NCBI RefSeq assembly: GCF_007565055.1
Contig: NC_044563.1
Location: forward strand, 100,711,489-100,775,488
Reading direction: 5' to 3'
DNA length: 64,000 bases
Origin: Rhinopithecus roxellana
Lineage: Eukaryota; Chordata; Mammalia; Primates; Cercopithecidae
The notes beneath the pieces are model-generated. The model was not told where the DNA came from. It was given only the letters and a program-made list of their open reading frames with translations, and did not search any database. How positions within the stretch are numbered: the stretch's first letter is position 1; each line of letters starts with the position of its first letter. The translations under genes were made by a program, and so were the position numbers. Shown piece after piece: positions 45,235-57,489 of the stretch.

Positions 45235-48200
45235 ATGCCAGGACCAAGTTCACACATAACAATATTAACCTTAAATGTAAATGGACTAAATGCTCCAATT
45301 AAAAGACACAGACTGGCAAATTGGATAAAGAGTCAAGACCCATCAGTCTGCTGTATTCAGGAGACCCATCTCACATGCAGAGACATACATAGGCTCAAAA
45401 TAAAGGGATGGAGGAAGATCTACCAAGCAAATGGAGAACAAAAAAAAGCAGGGGTCGCAATACTAATCTCTGATAAAACAGACTTTAAACCATCAAAGAT
45501 CAAAAGAGACAAAGAAGGCCATTACATAACGGTAAAGGGATCAATTCAACAGGAATAGCTAACTATCCTAAAGATATATGCACCCAATACAGGAGCACCC
45601 AGATTCATAAAGCAAGTCCTTAGAGACTTACAAAGGGACTTAGACTCCCAAACAATAATAATGGGAGACTTCAACACTCCACTGTCAACATTAGACAGAT
45701 CGAGACAGAAAGTTAACAAGCATATCCAGGAATTGAACTCATCTCTGCAGCAAGCAGACCTAACAGACATCTACAGAACTCTTCATCCCAAATCAACAGA
45801 ATATACATTCTTCTCAGCACCACATCACACTTATTCCAAAATTGACCATACAATTGGAAGTAAAGCACTCCTCAGCAAATGTACAAAAACAGAAATTATA
45901 ACAAACTGTCTCTCAGACCACAGTGCAATCAAACTAGAACTCAGGACTAAGAAACTCAATCAAAACTGCTCAACTACATGGAAACTGAATAACCTGCTCC
46001 TGAATGACTACTTGGTACATAACAAAATGAAGGCAGAAATAAAGATGTTCTTTGAAACCAATGAGAACAAAGATACAACATACCAGAATCTCTGGGACAC
46101 ATTTAAAGGGAGGGAAATTTATAGCACCAAATGCCCACAAGAGAAAGCAGGAAAGATCTAAAATTGACACTCTAACATCACAATTAAAAGAACTAGAGAA
46201 ACAAGAGCAAACACACTCAAAAGCTAGCAGAAGGCATGAAATAACTAAGATCAGAGCAGAACTGAAGGAGATAGAGACACAAAAAGCCCTCCAAAAAATC
46301 AATGAATCCAGGAGTTGGTTTTTTGAAAAAATCAACAAAATTGATAGACCACTAGCAAGACTAAGAAAGAAGAAAAGAGAGAAGAATCAAATAGACGCAA
46401 TAAAAAAAGGGGATATCACCACCGACCCCACAGAAATACAAACTACCATCAGAGAATACTATAAACACCTCTACGCAAATAAACTAGAAAGCCTAGAAGA
46501 AATGGATAATTTCCTGGACACTTATACTCTCCCAAGACTAAACCAGGAAGAAGCTGAATCCCTGAATAGACCAATAGCAGGCTCTGAAATTGAGGCAATA
46601 ATTAATAGCCTACCACCAAAAAAAGTCCAGGACCAGAGGGATTCACAGCCAAATTCTACCAGAGCTACAAGGAGGAGCTGGTACCATTCCTTCTGAAACT
46701 ATTCCAATAAATAGAAAAAGAGGGAATCCTCCCTAACTCATTTTATCTAGCTAACATCATCCTGATACCAAAGCCTGGCAGAGACACAACAAAAAAAGAG
46801 AATTTTAGACCAATATCCCTGATGAACATCAATTAAAAAATCCTCAATAAAATACTGGCAAACCGAATCCAGTAGCACATCAAAAAGCTTATCCACCATG
46901 ATCAAGTGGGCTTCATCCCTGGGATAGAAGGCTGGTTCAACATATGCAAATCAATAAACGTAATCCAGCATATAAACAGAACCAAAGACAAAAACCGCAT
47001 GATTATCTCAATAGATGCAGAAAGGGCCTTTGACAAAATTCAACAGCCCTTCATGCTAAAAACTCTCAATAAATTCGGTATTGATGGAACGTATCTCAAA
47101 ATAATAAGAGCTATTTATGACAAACCCGCAGCCAATACCATACTGAATGGGCAAAAACTGGAAGCATTCCCTTTGAAAAATGGCACAAAACAGGGATGCC
47201 CTCTCTCACCACTCCTATTCAACAAAGTGTTGGAAGTTCTGGCTAGGGCAATCAGGCAAGAGAAAGAAGTAAAGGGTATTCAGTTAGGAAAAGAAGAAGT
47301 CAAATTGTCCCTGTTTGCAGATGACATGATTGTATATTTAGAAAATCCCATCATCTAAGCCCAAAATCTCCTTAAGCTGATAAGCAACTTCAGCAAAGTC
47401 TCAGGATACAAAAAAAAATGTGCCAAAATCACAAGCATTCTTATACACCAGTAACAGACAAACAGAGAGCCAAATCATGAATGAACTTCCATTCACAATT
47501 GCTTCAAAGGGAATAAAATACCTAGGAATCCAACTTAAAAGGGATGTAAAGGACCTCTTCAAGGAGAACTACAAACCACTGCTCAGTAAAATAAAAGAGG
47601 ACACAAACAACAGGAAGAACATTCCATGCTCATGGATAGGAAGAATCAATATCATGAAAATGGCCATACTGTCCAAGGTAATTTATAGGTTCAATGCCAT
47701 CCCCATTAAGCTACCAATGAGTTTCTTCACAGAATTGGAAAAAACTACTTTAAAGTTCATATGGAACCAGAAAAGACCCCACATTGCCAAGACAATCCTA
47801 AGTCAAAAGAACAAAGCTGAAGGCATCATGCTACCTGACTTCAAACTATACTACAAGGCTACAGTAACCAACACAGCATGGTACTGGTACCAAAACAGAG
47901 ATATACATCAATGAAACTGAACGGAGCCCTCAGATATAATACCACACATCTACAGCCATCTGATCTTTCATAAACCTGAGAAAAATAAGAAATGGGGAAA
48001 CGATTCCCTATTTAATAAATGGTGCTGGGAAAATTGGCTAGCCATAAGTAGAAAGCTGAAACTGGATCCCTTCCTTACACCTTATACAAAAATTAATTCA
48101 AGATGGATTAAAGACTTAAATGTTAGACCTAAAACCATAAAAACCCTAGAAGGAAACCTAGGCACTACCATTCAGGACATAGGCAAGGGCAAGGACTTCG

Positions 48201-49045
48201 TGTCTAAAACACCAAAAGCAATGGCAATAAAAGTCAAAATAGACAAACGATATCTAATTAAATTAAAGAGCTTCTGCACAGCAAAAGAAACTATCACCAG
48301 AGTGAACAAGCAACCTACAGAATCGGAGAAAAATTTTGCAATCTACCCATCTGACAAAGGGCTATTATCCAGAATCTACAAGGAACTTAAATAAATTTAC
48401 AAGAAAAAAACTAACAACCCCATCAAAAACTGGGCAAAAAATATGAACAGACACTTTTTGAAAGAAGACATTTATGCAGCCAACAGATACATGAAAAAAC
48501 GCTCATCATCCCTGGCCATCAGAGAAATGCAAATCAACACCACAATGAGATACCGTCTCACACCAGTTAGAATGGCGATCATTAAAAAGTCAGGAAACAA
48601 CAGGTGCTGGAGAGGATGTGGAGAAATAGGAACACTTTTACGCTGTTGGTGGGACTGTAAACTAGTTCAACCATTGTGGAAGACAGTGTGGCGATTCCTC
48701 AAGGATCTAGAACTAGAAATACCATTTGACCTAGCCATCCCATTATTGGGTACATACCCAAAGGATTATAAATCATGCTGCTATAAAGATACATGCACAC
48801 GTATGTTTATTGCGGCACTATTCACAATAGCAAAGACTTGGAATCAACCCAAATGTCCATCTGTGACAGACTGGATTAAGAAAATCTGGCACATATACAC
48901 CATGGAATACTATGCAGCCATAAAAAAGGATGAGTTCATGTCCTTTGTAGGGACATGGATGAAGGTGGAAACCATCATTCTGAGCAAACTGTCACAAGGA
49001 CAGAAAACCAAACACCACAAGTTCTCACTTATAGGTAGGAATTGA
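45235..49045 (+). pseudogene. L1 ORF2, multiply inactivated
   Basis: The ATG at 45235 (MPGPSSHITI) runs 107 codons to a TAG at about 45556. Other lesions: a 3-base loss near 45701, a 10-base loss near 46108, a frameshift near 46620, and stops near 46710 and 46835. The RT palm with FADD lies in 46906-47358, followed by a TAA and a broken stretch. A 200-codon C-terminal frame (48443-49045) keeps the CWRGCGEIGTLLRCWWDC cysteine motif. No functional protein is possible. Confidence 0.92.
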
Positions 49046-49433
49046 AAAATGAGAACACTTGGACACAGGGCAGAGAACATAACACACCAGGGCCTATTGT
49101 GGGTGGGGGGATGGGAGAGGGATAGCATTAGGAGAAATACCTAATGTAAACGGCGAGTTAATGGGTGCAGCAAACCAACACGGCACCTGTATACATATGT
49201 AACAAACCTGCACATTGTGCACATGTACCCTAGTACTTAAAGTATAATAAAAACAAGAGATTTAAAAAAAAAGAAAAAGAAGGAAATTTGTAGCACTAAA
49301 TGGCCACATCAAAAAGATCTCAAAGATAACATCCTAAAGTCACACTAAACGAACTAGAGAACAAAGAGTAAACAAACCCAAAAGGTGGCAGAAGACAAGA
49401 AATAACAAGATCGGAGCAGAACTGAAAGAGATA

Positions 49434-49537
49434 CAGACACACAAGAAAACCCTTCAAAAAAAAATCAACGAATCCAGGAGGTGGTTTTTTGAAAAAATTA
49501 ATAAAATAGATAGATTACTAGCTAGATTAATAAAGAA
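49434..49537 (+). repeat. Native copy of a 104-bp L1 segment duplicated downstream
   Basis: ORF2 region just after the endonuclease ('aatccaggaggtggtttttt'). It is identical base for base to 51252-51355. Confidence 0.97.
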
Positions 49538-51251
49538 AAAAAGAGAGAAAGTCAAATAGATAATAAAAAGTGATAAATAAGATATCATCACGGACCCCAT
49601 GGAAATACAAACAACCATGAGAGAATACTATAAACACTTCTATGTAAATAAACTAGAAAATCTATTAATAGAAAAAATGGATAAATTCCTGGATACAGAC
49701 ACCCTCCCAAGACTGAACCAGTAAGAAGATGAATCCTTGATTAGACCAATAATGAGTTTTGAAATTGAAGCATTAATAAACAGACTACCAATCAAAAATA
49801 GCCCAGGACCAGATGGATTTACAGCTGAATTCTACCAGAGGTACAAAGAGAAGCTGGTAACATTTCTTACGAAACTGTTCCAAACAGTTGAAAATGAGGG
49901 ACTCGTCCCTAACTCATTTTATGAGGCTGGCATCATCCTAATACCAAAACCTGGCAGAGATACAGCAAAAGAAGAAAACATCAGGTCAATATCCCTGATG
50001 AACATCGATGCAAAAATCCTCAATAAAACATTGGCAAACCAAATCCAGCAGCACATCAAAAGCTTATCCACCACAATCAAGTCAGCTTCATCCCCAGGAT
50101 ACAAGGCTGGTTCAACATATGCAAATCAATAAACATAATTCATCACATAAACAGAACTAAAGAGAAAAACCACATGACTATCTCAATAGACACAGAAAAG
50201 GTGTTTAATAAAATTCAACATCTCTTTATGTTAAAAACTCTCAATAAAGTAAGTATTGATGGAATGTACCTCAAAATAATAAGAGCCGTTTATGATAAAT
50301 CCACAGCCAATATCATAGTGAATGGGCAAAACCTGGAAGCATTCCCCTTGAAAACTAGCACAAGACAAGGATGACCTCCTTCACCACTCCTATTCAACAC
50401 AGTATTGGAAGATCCGGCCAGAGCAATCAGGCAAGAGAAAGAAATAAAGGAGATTCAAATAGGAAGAGAGGAAGTAAAATTATCTTTGTTTGCAGATGAT
50501 ACGATCCTATATCTAGAAAACCCCACCATCTCAACCCAAAAGGTTCTTAAACTGATAAGCAACTTCAGCAAAGTCTCAGAATACAAAATCAATTGCAAAA
50601 ATTACAAGTATTCCTGTACACAAACAACAGACAAGCAGAAAACTAAATCGTGAATGAACTCCCGTTCACAATTGCTACAAAGAGAGTAAAATACCTAGGG
50701 TTACAACTAACAAGGGATGTGAAGGATCTCTTAAAGAACTGCAAGCCACTGCTCAAGACAGTAAGAGAGGGTGCAAACAAATGGTAAAACATTCCATGCT
50801 CATTGATAGGAAGAATCAATATCGTGAAAATGATCAGACTGCCTAAAGTAATTTATAGATTCAATGCTATCCCTTCAAACTACCATTGACATTCTTCACA
50901 GAAACTGAAAACCTATTTCAAATTTTACATGAAGCCAAAGTGAGCTATACAGCCGAGATAATCCTAAGCAAAAAGAACAAAGCTGGAGGTCTCACCCTAC
51001 CTGACTTCAAACTATACAGCAAGGTTACAGTAACGAAAACAGCATGCTACTTGTACAAGAACTGACACATAAATCAATGGAACAGAATAGAGAACTCAGA
51101 AATCAGACTGCACATCTACAACCATGTAATCTTCAACAAACCTGACAAAAACAAGCAATAGGGAAAGGATTCCCTATCTAATAAATGGTGCTGAGAGAAC
51201 TGGTTAGCCATATGCAGAAAACTGAAACTGGACCCCATCCTTAGACCTCCT

Positions 51252-51355
51252 CAGACACACAAGAAAACCCTTCAAAAAAAAATCAACGAATCCAGGAGGT
51301 GGTTTTTTGAAAAAATTAATAAAATAGATAGATTACTAGCTAGATTAATAAAGAA
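51252..51355 (+). repeat. Misplaced exact copy of 49434-49537 inside downstream ORF2
   Basis: Lies between '...ccccatccttagacctcc' and '...acaaaaactaactcaagatg', where L1 ORF2 would normally be continuous. About 40 further bases of A-rich filler (about 51356-51395) follow it. All 104 positions match the native copy, including both A-runs. Confidence 0.97.
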
Positions 51356-51910
51356 GAAAACTAAGAAAAACAAAAACAACTTTTGTTAGTTAATACAAAA
51401 ACTAACTCAAGATGGATTAAAGAGTTAAATGTAAAACCCAAAACTATAAAAACCCTAGAAGAAGAAAATCTAGGCAATACCATTCAGGACATAGGCACAG
51501 GCAAAGATTTCATGACGAAAATGTCAACAGCAATTGGAACAAAAGCAAAAATTGACAGATGGGATCTAATTAAATTAAAGAGCTTCTGCACAGCAATAGA
51601 AACTGGGAGTGAACAGACAACCTACAGAATGGGAAAACACTTTTGCAACCTATTTTTCTGACAAAGGTCTAGTATCTAGAGTCTACAAGGAATGTAAACA
51701 AATTTACAAGAAAAAGAAAACAACCTCATTAAAAAGTGGGCAAAGGACATGAACAGACACTTCTCAAAAAGAAGACATTTATGTGGTCAACAAACATATG
51801 AAAAAGAATTCAACATCACTGATCATTAGAGAAATGCAAATCAAAACCACAGTGAGATACCATCACATGCCAGTCAGCATGGAGATTATTAAAAAGTCAA
51901 GAAACAACAG

Positions 51911-52208
51911 GCTAGGCATGGTGGCTCACACCTGTAATCCCAGCACTTTTGGAGACCAAAATGGGTGGATCACCTGATGTCAGGGTTCAAGACCAGCCTG
52001 GCCAACATAGTGAAACTCCATCTCTACTAAAATTATAAAAATTAGCTGGGTATGGTCATGAACCTGTCGTCCCAGCTACACAGGAGGCTGAGGCAGGAGA
52101 ATTGCTTGAACCCAGGAAGTGGAGGTTCAAGTGAACCGAGAGCCAAGGTTGTGCCATTGCACTCCAGCCCAGCAATAGAGTAAGACTCTGTCTGAAAATA
52201 AAATAAAA
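51911..52208 (+). mobile_element. AluS inside the L1
   Basis: 'ggctaggcatggtggctcac' to an AAAT-rich tail. 'aacaacag' before it and 'aataacag' after it suggest a short target-site duplication. The L1 sequence resumes with 'atgctggagatgcttc'. Confidence 0.92.
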
Positions 52209-52872
52209 TAACAGATGCTGGAGATGCTTCTAAGAGATAGGAATGCTTTTATACTGTTGGTGGGAATGTAAATTAGTTCAACCATTGTGGAAGACAGTAT
52301 AGCAACTACTCAAAGACCTAGAACTAGAAACACCATATGACCCAGCAATCCCATTACTGGGTATATACACAAAGGAATATAAATCCTTCTGTTATAAAGA
52401 TACATGCATATGTATGTTCATTGCAGTGCTATTCACAATAGCAAAGACATGGAATCAACCTAAATGCCCATCAGTGATAGACTGGATAAAGAACAATGTG
52501 GTATATATACACGATGGAATACTATTCAGCCATAAAAAGGAATGAGATCATGTCCTTTGCAGGGACATGGATAGAGCTGCAAGCCATTATCCTCAGCAAA
52601 CTAACACAGGAACAGAAAATCAGACACCACATATTCCCACTTATAAGTGGAAGCCAAACAATGAGAACACATGTACACAGGAGGGGAACAACATACACTG
52701 GGGCCTGTTGTGGGGTACTGGTGGGGAGGGAGAGCATCAGAAAAACTAGCTCATGAATCCTTGACTTAATACTCAAGTGATAGGCTAATAGGTGCAGCAA
52801 ACCACCATGGCACATATTTACCTGTGTAACCAACTTGCACATCTTGCATGTACACCAGAACTTAATAAATAA

Positions 52873-53145
52873 AATAATTTTAATTTAAAATAAATTTAAT
52901 TTAAAATAAATTAAAATTTTAATTTAAAATAAATTTAATTTAAAATAAATTAAAATTTTAATTTAAAATAAATTTAATTTAAAATAAATTAAAATTTTAA
53001 TTTAAAATAAATTTAATTTAAAATAAATTAAAATTTTAATTTAAAATAAATTTAATTTAAAATAAATTTAATTTAAAATAAATTAAAATTTTAATTTAAA
53101 ATAAATTTAATTTAAAATAAATTAAAATTTTAATTTAAAATAAAT
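52873..53145. repeat. A/T-only minisatellite, 39-bp unit
   Basis: About 270 bp with no G or C at all, made of a 39-bp unit (nested 16 to 18-bp subunits around 'aatttaaaataaattt') repeated about seven times, one unit carrying an extra subunit. It starts in the A-rich tail of the L1 that ends at about 52872. Confidence 0.95.
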
Positions 53146-53298
53146 TTAAAGTTACATAGATGTAAACTTATAAATACTAGGAAACAATATTCATATTCCC
53201 AAATTAAGTTTATTTCATCAATACAAGGATGGCTTAACATTCAGCAAGCAATCTATGTGTTTGATCACATTAAAATAATAAAGGAGAAAAATCATACT

Positions 53299-53640
53299 TA
53301 GGGCTCCCAACTTATGACGGTTCACATTTAAGGTGACGCAAAAACAATATGCATTCAGTAGAAACCATACTTTAAGTACCCATGGAACCATTCTGTTTTT
53401 CACTATCAGTACAGTATTTAATAAATTACATGACATATTCAGGACTTTATTATAAAATAGACTTTTTGTTAGATAAGTTTTTCCAGTTGTAGGCTAATAT
53501 AAGTGTTCTGAGCACACTTAAGGTAGGTAGGATAATCTATGATATTCAGCAGGTTAGGTGCGTTTTTGACTTATAGTATTTTCAACTTATGATGCATTTA
53601 TTAGGACATAATTCCATAGTATATCAAGGAGTGTCTGTAA
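53299..53640. mobile_element. DNA transposon of Tigger/MER type
   Basis: 'ctcccaacttatgacggttc' at one end and 'caaggagtgtctgta' at the other. The interior 'ctgtttttcactatcagtac' and 'taagtgttctgagcacactt' are typical of a TcMar-Tigger-derived MITE. It separates two adjoining pieces of the L1M. Confidence 0.75.
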
Positions 53641-53767
53641 CAATCTCAAATGATGCAAAGAAGTATTTGATAAAATTTAATACCTGTTCATGATTTAAAG
53701 CTCTTAGGAAACTTAGAACATAGGGGAACATCCTAAATTCACACAAACCAATAGCAAAAAATTTATT

Positions 53768-53839
53768 TTTATTTTTATTTTTTTTAGATGGAGTCTCCCT
53801 CTGTCAACCAGTCTGGAGTGCAGTGGCACAATCTGAGCA
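53768..53839 (-). mobile_element. Short Alu fragment
   Basis: A poly(T)-like start is followed by 'gatggagtctccctctgtca' and 'tggagtgcagtggcacaatc', then an abrupt end. Only about 70 bp of the Alu 3' part remains. Confidence 0.85.
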
Positions 53840-54639
53840 GTCATTCTTAATATGCAACACTGAAATCTTCCCATTGCAATCAGGAGTGACACAGAATACT
53901 TGTTATTAACATTTCTATTCATCATTGTATTGGAGGTTCTAACCAATGCAATAGGCAAAAAAAAAAAAAAAAACACAGAAATGAAAATAAATGAAAGTTA
54001 TACAAACTGGAAAGAAACGAACTGTGATTGTTTTCAAGATAACATTATTTTTGTCAATAAAAATCAAATCCAAAAGACAATCCCATTATACTTAGCAAGG
54101 GAAGTTAGAAAGGTTGCTGGATGTGATGCCAATGTAGAAGAATTAATTCTAATTCATATAATATCAATGCACAGTTTAAAAATTAAATGAGACCATTAAA
54201 GACAGCATTAAAACAACAATTACCTATGAATAAAATAACAAAAGATGTTCAAGACTGCAACACCAAAAACTAAGAAACATTACTTAGGAAAACAAATACT
54301 TTTAGGAATTCATAGTATAACATTGTCATGAAGTAGAAGATTCAATATTCTTAAGATGGTAATTCTCCCCAAACCAATATATACATTAGCTGTAAGCTCA
54401 AAATTTTAAAAATACCAACAGATTATTTTGAATAAATTAACAAGCTGATTCAAAAATTTACAAGAAAATGCCAATGGCCAATGGTAGTCATGATTTTAAA
54501 GTAACATACCAAAGTTGAAAGATTCAAACTCCCATATGTCAAGGCTTAATAGAAAGCTACTGTAATCAGATGATATAGTGTTATTGCTAAGATAGAGAAA
54601 TAGTCCAATGAAATAGATTAGAGTCAAAACTCAGATGTA

Positions 54640-55523
54640 AATATATATTTATGTGACTCATATAATTATGAGTCAAAAACCAGATGTAAATATATACATA
54701 TATTTATATTGGTACATAATATGTGTATATACATATATTTACATACATACATAATGTACATATTATGTATATATGTATTTATTTATATATACATATATAC
54801 ATATATTTAGAGATTAGAATAAAAAATCAGATGTAAATATATACATAATATATGTATATAATATATATTTTATATACATATAAATATAAATATATAAATA
54901 TTTTATATACATAATATATGTATGTGATATATAAATATTTTATATACATAATATATGTATATGATATATAAATATTTTATATACATAGTATGTATGATAT
55001 AATATTTATACATAATATATGTATATGATATATAAATATTTTATATACATAATATATGTATATGATATATAAATATTTTATATACATAATATATGTATAT
55101 GATATATAAATATTTATATACATAATATATGTATATGATATATAAATATTTATATACATAATATATGTATATAAATTTATATATTATATACATAATATAT
55201 GTATATAATATTTTATATACATAATATATTTATATATGCATAATATATATGTTATATAATTTATATAATCATATATATTATATAAACATATATTTATATA
55301 TTACATATTACATATTATAAATATATAAATATAAATATATAATAAGTACATAAATGTATATTATATTTATATGTGTATATATACATGTATTTATAATGTG
55401 TGTATATAATGTGTATATAAATATACATATATTTTTAATATGCATCTATACACATATTTATAATCTGCATCTATATACATATTTATAATATGCACCTATA
55501 CACATATTTATAATATGTGTATA
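54640..55523. repeat. AT-rich compound minisatellite, left part
   Basis: Alternating TATATAC/ATAAATAT sequence with at least two higher-order units: about 36-37 bp around 'cataatatatgtatatgata' (54880-55170, seven or eight copies) and about 30 bp around 'cacatatttataatatgc' (55440-55520). Short L1M-derived words 'agtcaaaa...cagatgtaaata' recur at 54621, 54668 and about 54812. Confidence 0.92.
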
Positions 55524-55528
55524 TAGAC

Positions 55529-55559
<31 letters not shown>

Positions 55560-55848
55560 TGAGACGGAGTCTTGCTCTGTCCACCAGGCTGGAGTGCAGT
55601 GGCACTATCTCGGCTCACTGCAAGCTCTGCCTCCCGGGTTCCTGCCATTCTCCTGCCTCAGCCTCCCGAGTAGCTGGGACTACAGGCGCCCGCCACGGCG
55701 CCCGGCTTTTTTTTTTTTTTTTTTTTTTAGTAGCGACGGGGTTTTGCCGTGGTCTCGATCTCCTGACCTTGTGATCCGCCCGCCTCGGCCTCCCAAAGTG
55801 CTGGGATTACAGGCGTGAGCCACCACGCCCAGCTAGACATATATTTAT
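55524..55848 (-). mobile_element. AluY inserted in the AT array
   Basis: Alu body about 55541-55833, minus strand. It has a secondary poly(T) of about 23 in the middle A-rich linker and lacks the 'ttagccagga' segment. TAGACATATAT precedes (55524) and follows (55834) it. Confidence 0.93.
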
Positions 55849-56010
55849 AATATGTATATATGTGTATATATATAGACATATATTTACAATAAGTATATGT
55901 AGGCATATATTTATAATATATAGACATATATTTATAATATGTATATACACACATATATAGAGTCCAAAATCAGACACAAATATATATCAGACATATATAT
56001 ATATATAGAC
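55849..56010. repeat. AT-rich compound minisatellite, right part
   Basis: Continues the 'agacatatatttataatatg' units after the AluY. It ends with 'agagtccaaaatcagacaca', an L1M word also found at the left edge of the array. Confidence 0.9.
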
Positions 56011-56051
56011 TTGATTTATGATACAAATGGTACTGCAAAGCAATGGGAAAT

Positions 56052-56302
56052 AATGTTCTTTTCCACATGGACACATGGGGGGAAACACACACTGGGGCCG
56101 GTCAGAGAGTGCGGGGTGGGAGGAGGGAAAGCCTCAGGAAGAATAGGTCATGGATGCTGGGCTTAATACCTGGGAGATGGGGTGATCTGTGCAGCAAACC
56201 ACCATGCCACACGTTTACCTACATAACAAACCTGCACATCCTGCACATGTATCCTGAACTCAGAATAAAGGTTGAAAATAGTTTTTTAAAAGAATGCTCT
56301 TT
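56052..56302 (+). mobile_element. 5'-truncated L1 3' end (L1PA/L1PB)
   Basis: 56062-56292 is an L1 3' UTR ('cacactggggccggtcagag', 'cctgcacatcctgcacatgt'). AATGTTCTTT at 56052 and AATGCTCTTT at 56293 look like a target-site duplication inside the L1M. Confidence 0.85.
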
Positions 56303-56680
56303 ACAATAGGTGGTGCTGAGTTAATTGGATATCCATATAAAAATAGAACAGATATTGACTATTCTTTCTACTAAGCATGTAAGTCAATTCCAAATGGACT
56401 GTAAATCTAAATTTTAAAGTTAAAACTATAAAACTTTTAGAGAAAAACACATGAATATCTTCATGGCATTGAGGATAGGCAAACACTTCTTAGAAAGGAC
56501 AGAAAAAGAATTAACCTTAAACAAAAATTTGATATAGTCTAATACATTAAATGTAATAACTTGTTTATCAAATAACAGTATTAAGAAAGTAAAGAGACAA
56601 GATTAGTTTATCAAAAGACAGTATAAAGACAGTGAAAAGATGTCTTAAGTACACATATATAACAGTTGTCTTAATTTTGT

Positions 56681-57489
56681 AAAAAAGGTCATCCCTTATC
56701 CAGCAGGATTAGAGATCAACCTAGGAAAGCACAGATTCTCTGCATTGACTAAAGGCAAGAAAGAACATTAAGTCATTGGCATTGCAGGACAACAGTCCTA
56801 ATGACCATAGGAAGTTAGAGGCATAGCCACCGCTAGAGAACTACTTGACTTGTGCTGCAGAGTCTGCAGTGGGTGTGGGTGATTACCCTAGGTTCCAGCA
56901 GTGGGGACATATAGGGTTAATGATACCTATTGCCACCCCTGATATATTCAAGTACTGTAGACCAGAAGTGGTACCTTGGTACACAGATAGCAAGATCCCA
57001 TGCACAAGCCTACAAATACAACTCAAACCCTTAAACTGTCTTGTGTCCAACATGACTGGGAATCAAATCAATGTTTCAGCATGATTCTGGTGGCCCAATC
57101 TCTGGGCCAATGGGAGAAATCCATTCACTAGACTAGAATCAGAGGTAATCTACTGGAATCAAAGCCTGGCCAGGGACCAGTGGAATAACCTCATAGGTGT
57201 AAGTTCCAGAGATTCCAGGAGCAATTGATAAAGCCCATGTGTTTTGGGAGGTAAAATAAGAGAAGAGCACAAGAGAGAGAAACAGGAACTGGGACCTATA
57301 TGCCTCCCATTCTGGGATTGGAATAGCCTATTAAAATGGCACTGCCAACCCAAACATATTTCAGATGTTGCAGAGAGACTTATAAAATTCCCCAGGCAAT
57401 TACTTATAGTGGGGTCTGCAAAGACAAAAGCCTGGGGCAAGTGTCTGCTCAAGTCTATCTACGGGTAGTATTGGAGATAAAACTAACAT
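56681..57489 (+). other. Unassigned region with short adjacent open frames
   Basis: Two plus-strand frames, 56845-57084 (79 codons, ending with NMTG and NVSA sequons) and 57244-57468 (74 codons), lie in a GC-normal island between AT-rich repeats. An old retroviral or other transposon origin is possible, but I recognise no motif. No host gene is claimed. Confidence 0.3.

Larger units (their letters stand above)
43119..49262 (+). mobile_element. Full-length older L1PA element, degenerate
   Basis: Starts at the L1 5' end ('ggaggcagagcaagatggca') and runs through a 5' UTR of about 1.04 kb, ORF1, ORF2 and 3' UTR to 'agtataataaaaac'. It is more diverged than the two copies at 1-11076, lacks their 18-bp 3' UTR duplication and lacks their shared ORF1 frameshift. 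I could not identify a convincing target-site duplication: the 3' flank is another L1. Confidence 0.95.
49283..52872 (+). mobile_element. 5'-truncated L1PA/L1PB element with internal rearrangement
   Basis: Begins inside ORF2 ('ggaaatttgtagcactaaat') directly after the tail of the previous L1 and ends with an L1 3' UTR ('gcacatcttgcatgtacacc', 'aacttaataaataaa'). It shows stops and frameshifts throughout and has FADD at about 50493-50504. An Alu sits at 51911-52208, and a 104-bp piece of its own 5' part is duplicated at 51252-51355. Confidence 0.92.
53146..56680 (+). mobile_element. Old L1M ORF2, one element split by five later insertions or expansions
   Basis: Consecutive ORF2 pieces can be followed: 'caatacaaggatggcttaac' (53220), 'gtatttgataaaatttaata' (53664), 'tgtattggaggttctaacca' (53925), 'ttaagatggtaattctcccc' (54351), 'gaaagctactgtaatcagat' (54551), 'aggtggtgctgagttaattg' (56308) and 'gttaaaactataaaactttt' (56419). 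Between them lie a Tigger element, an Alu piece, an AT array, an AluY and a younger L1 3' end. Confidence 0.8.

Noticed and set aside
43119..52872. The two consecutive plus-strand L1s as one tandem duplication
   Set aside because: They differ in divergence and 3' UTR type and the second starts inside ORF2, so they are separate insertions.
54640..55523. Regularly spaced repeats resembling a CRISPR array
   Set aside because: Units are tandem and low complexity with no unique spacers, in a mammalian L1 context.
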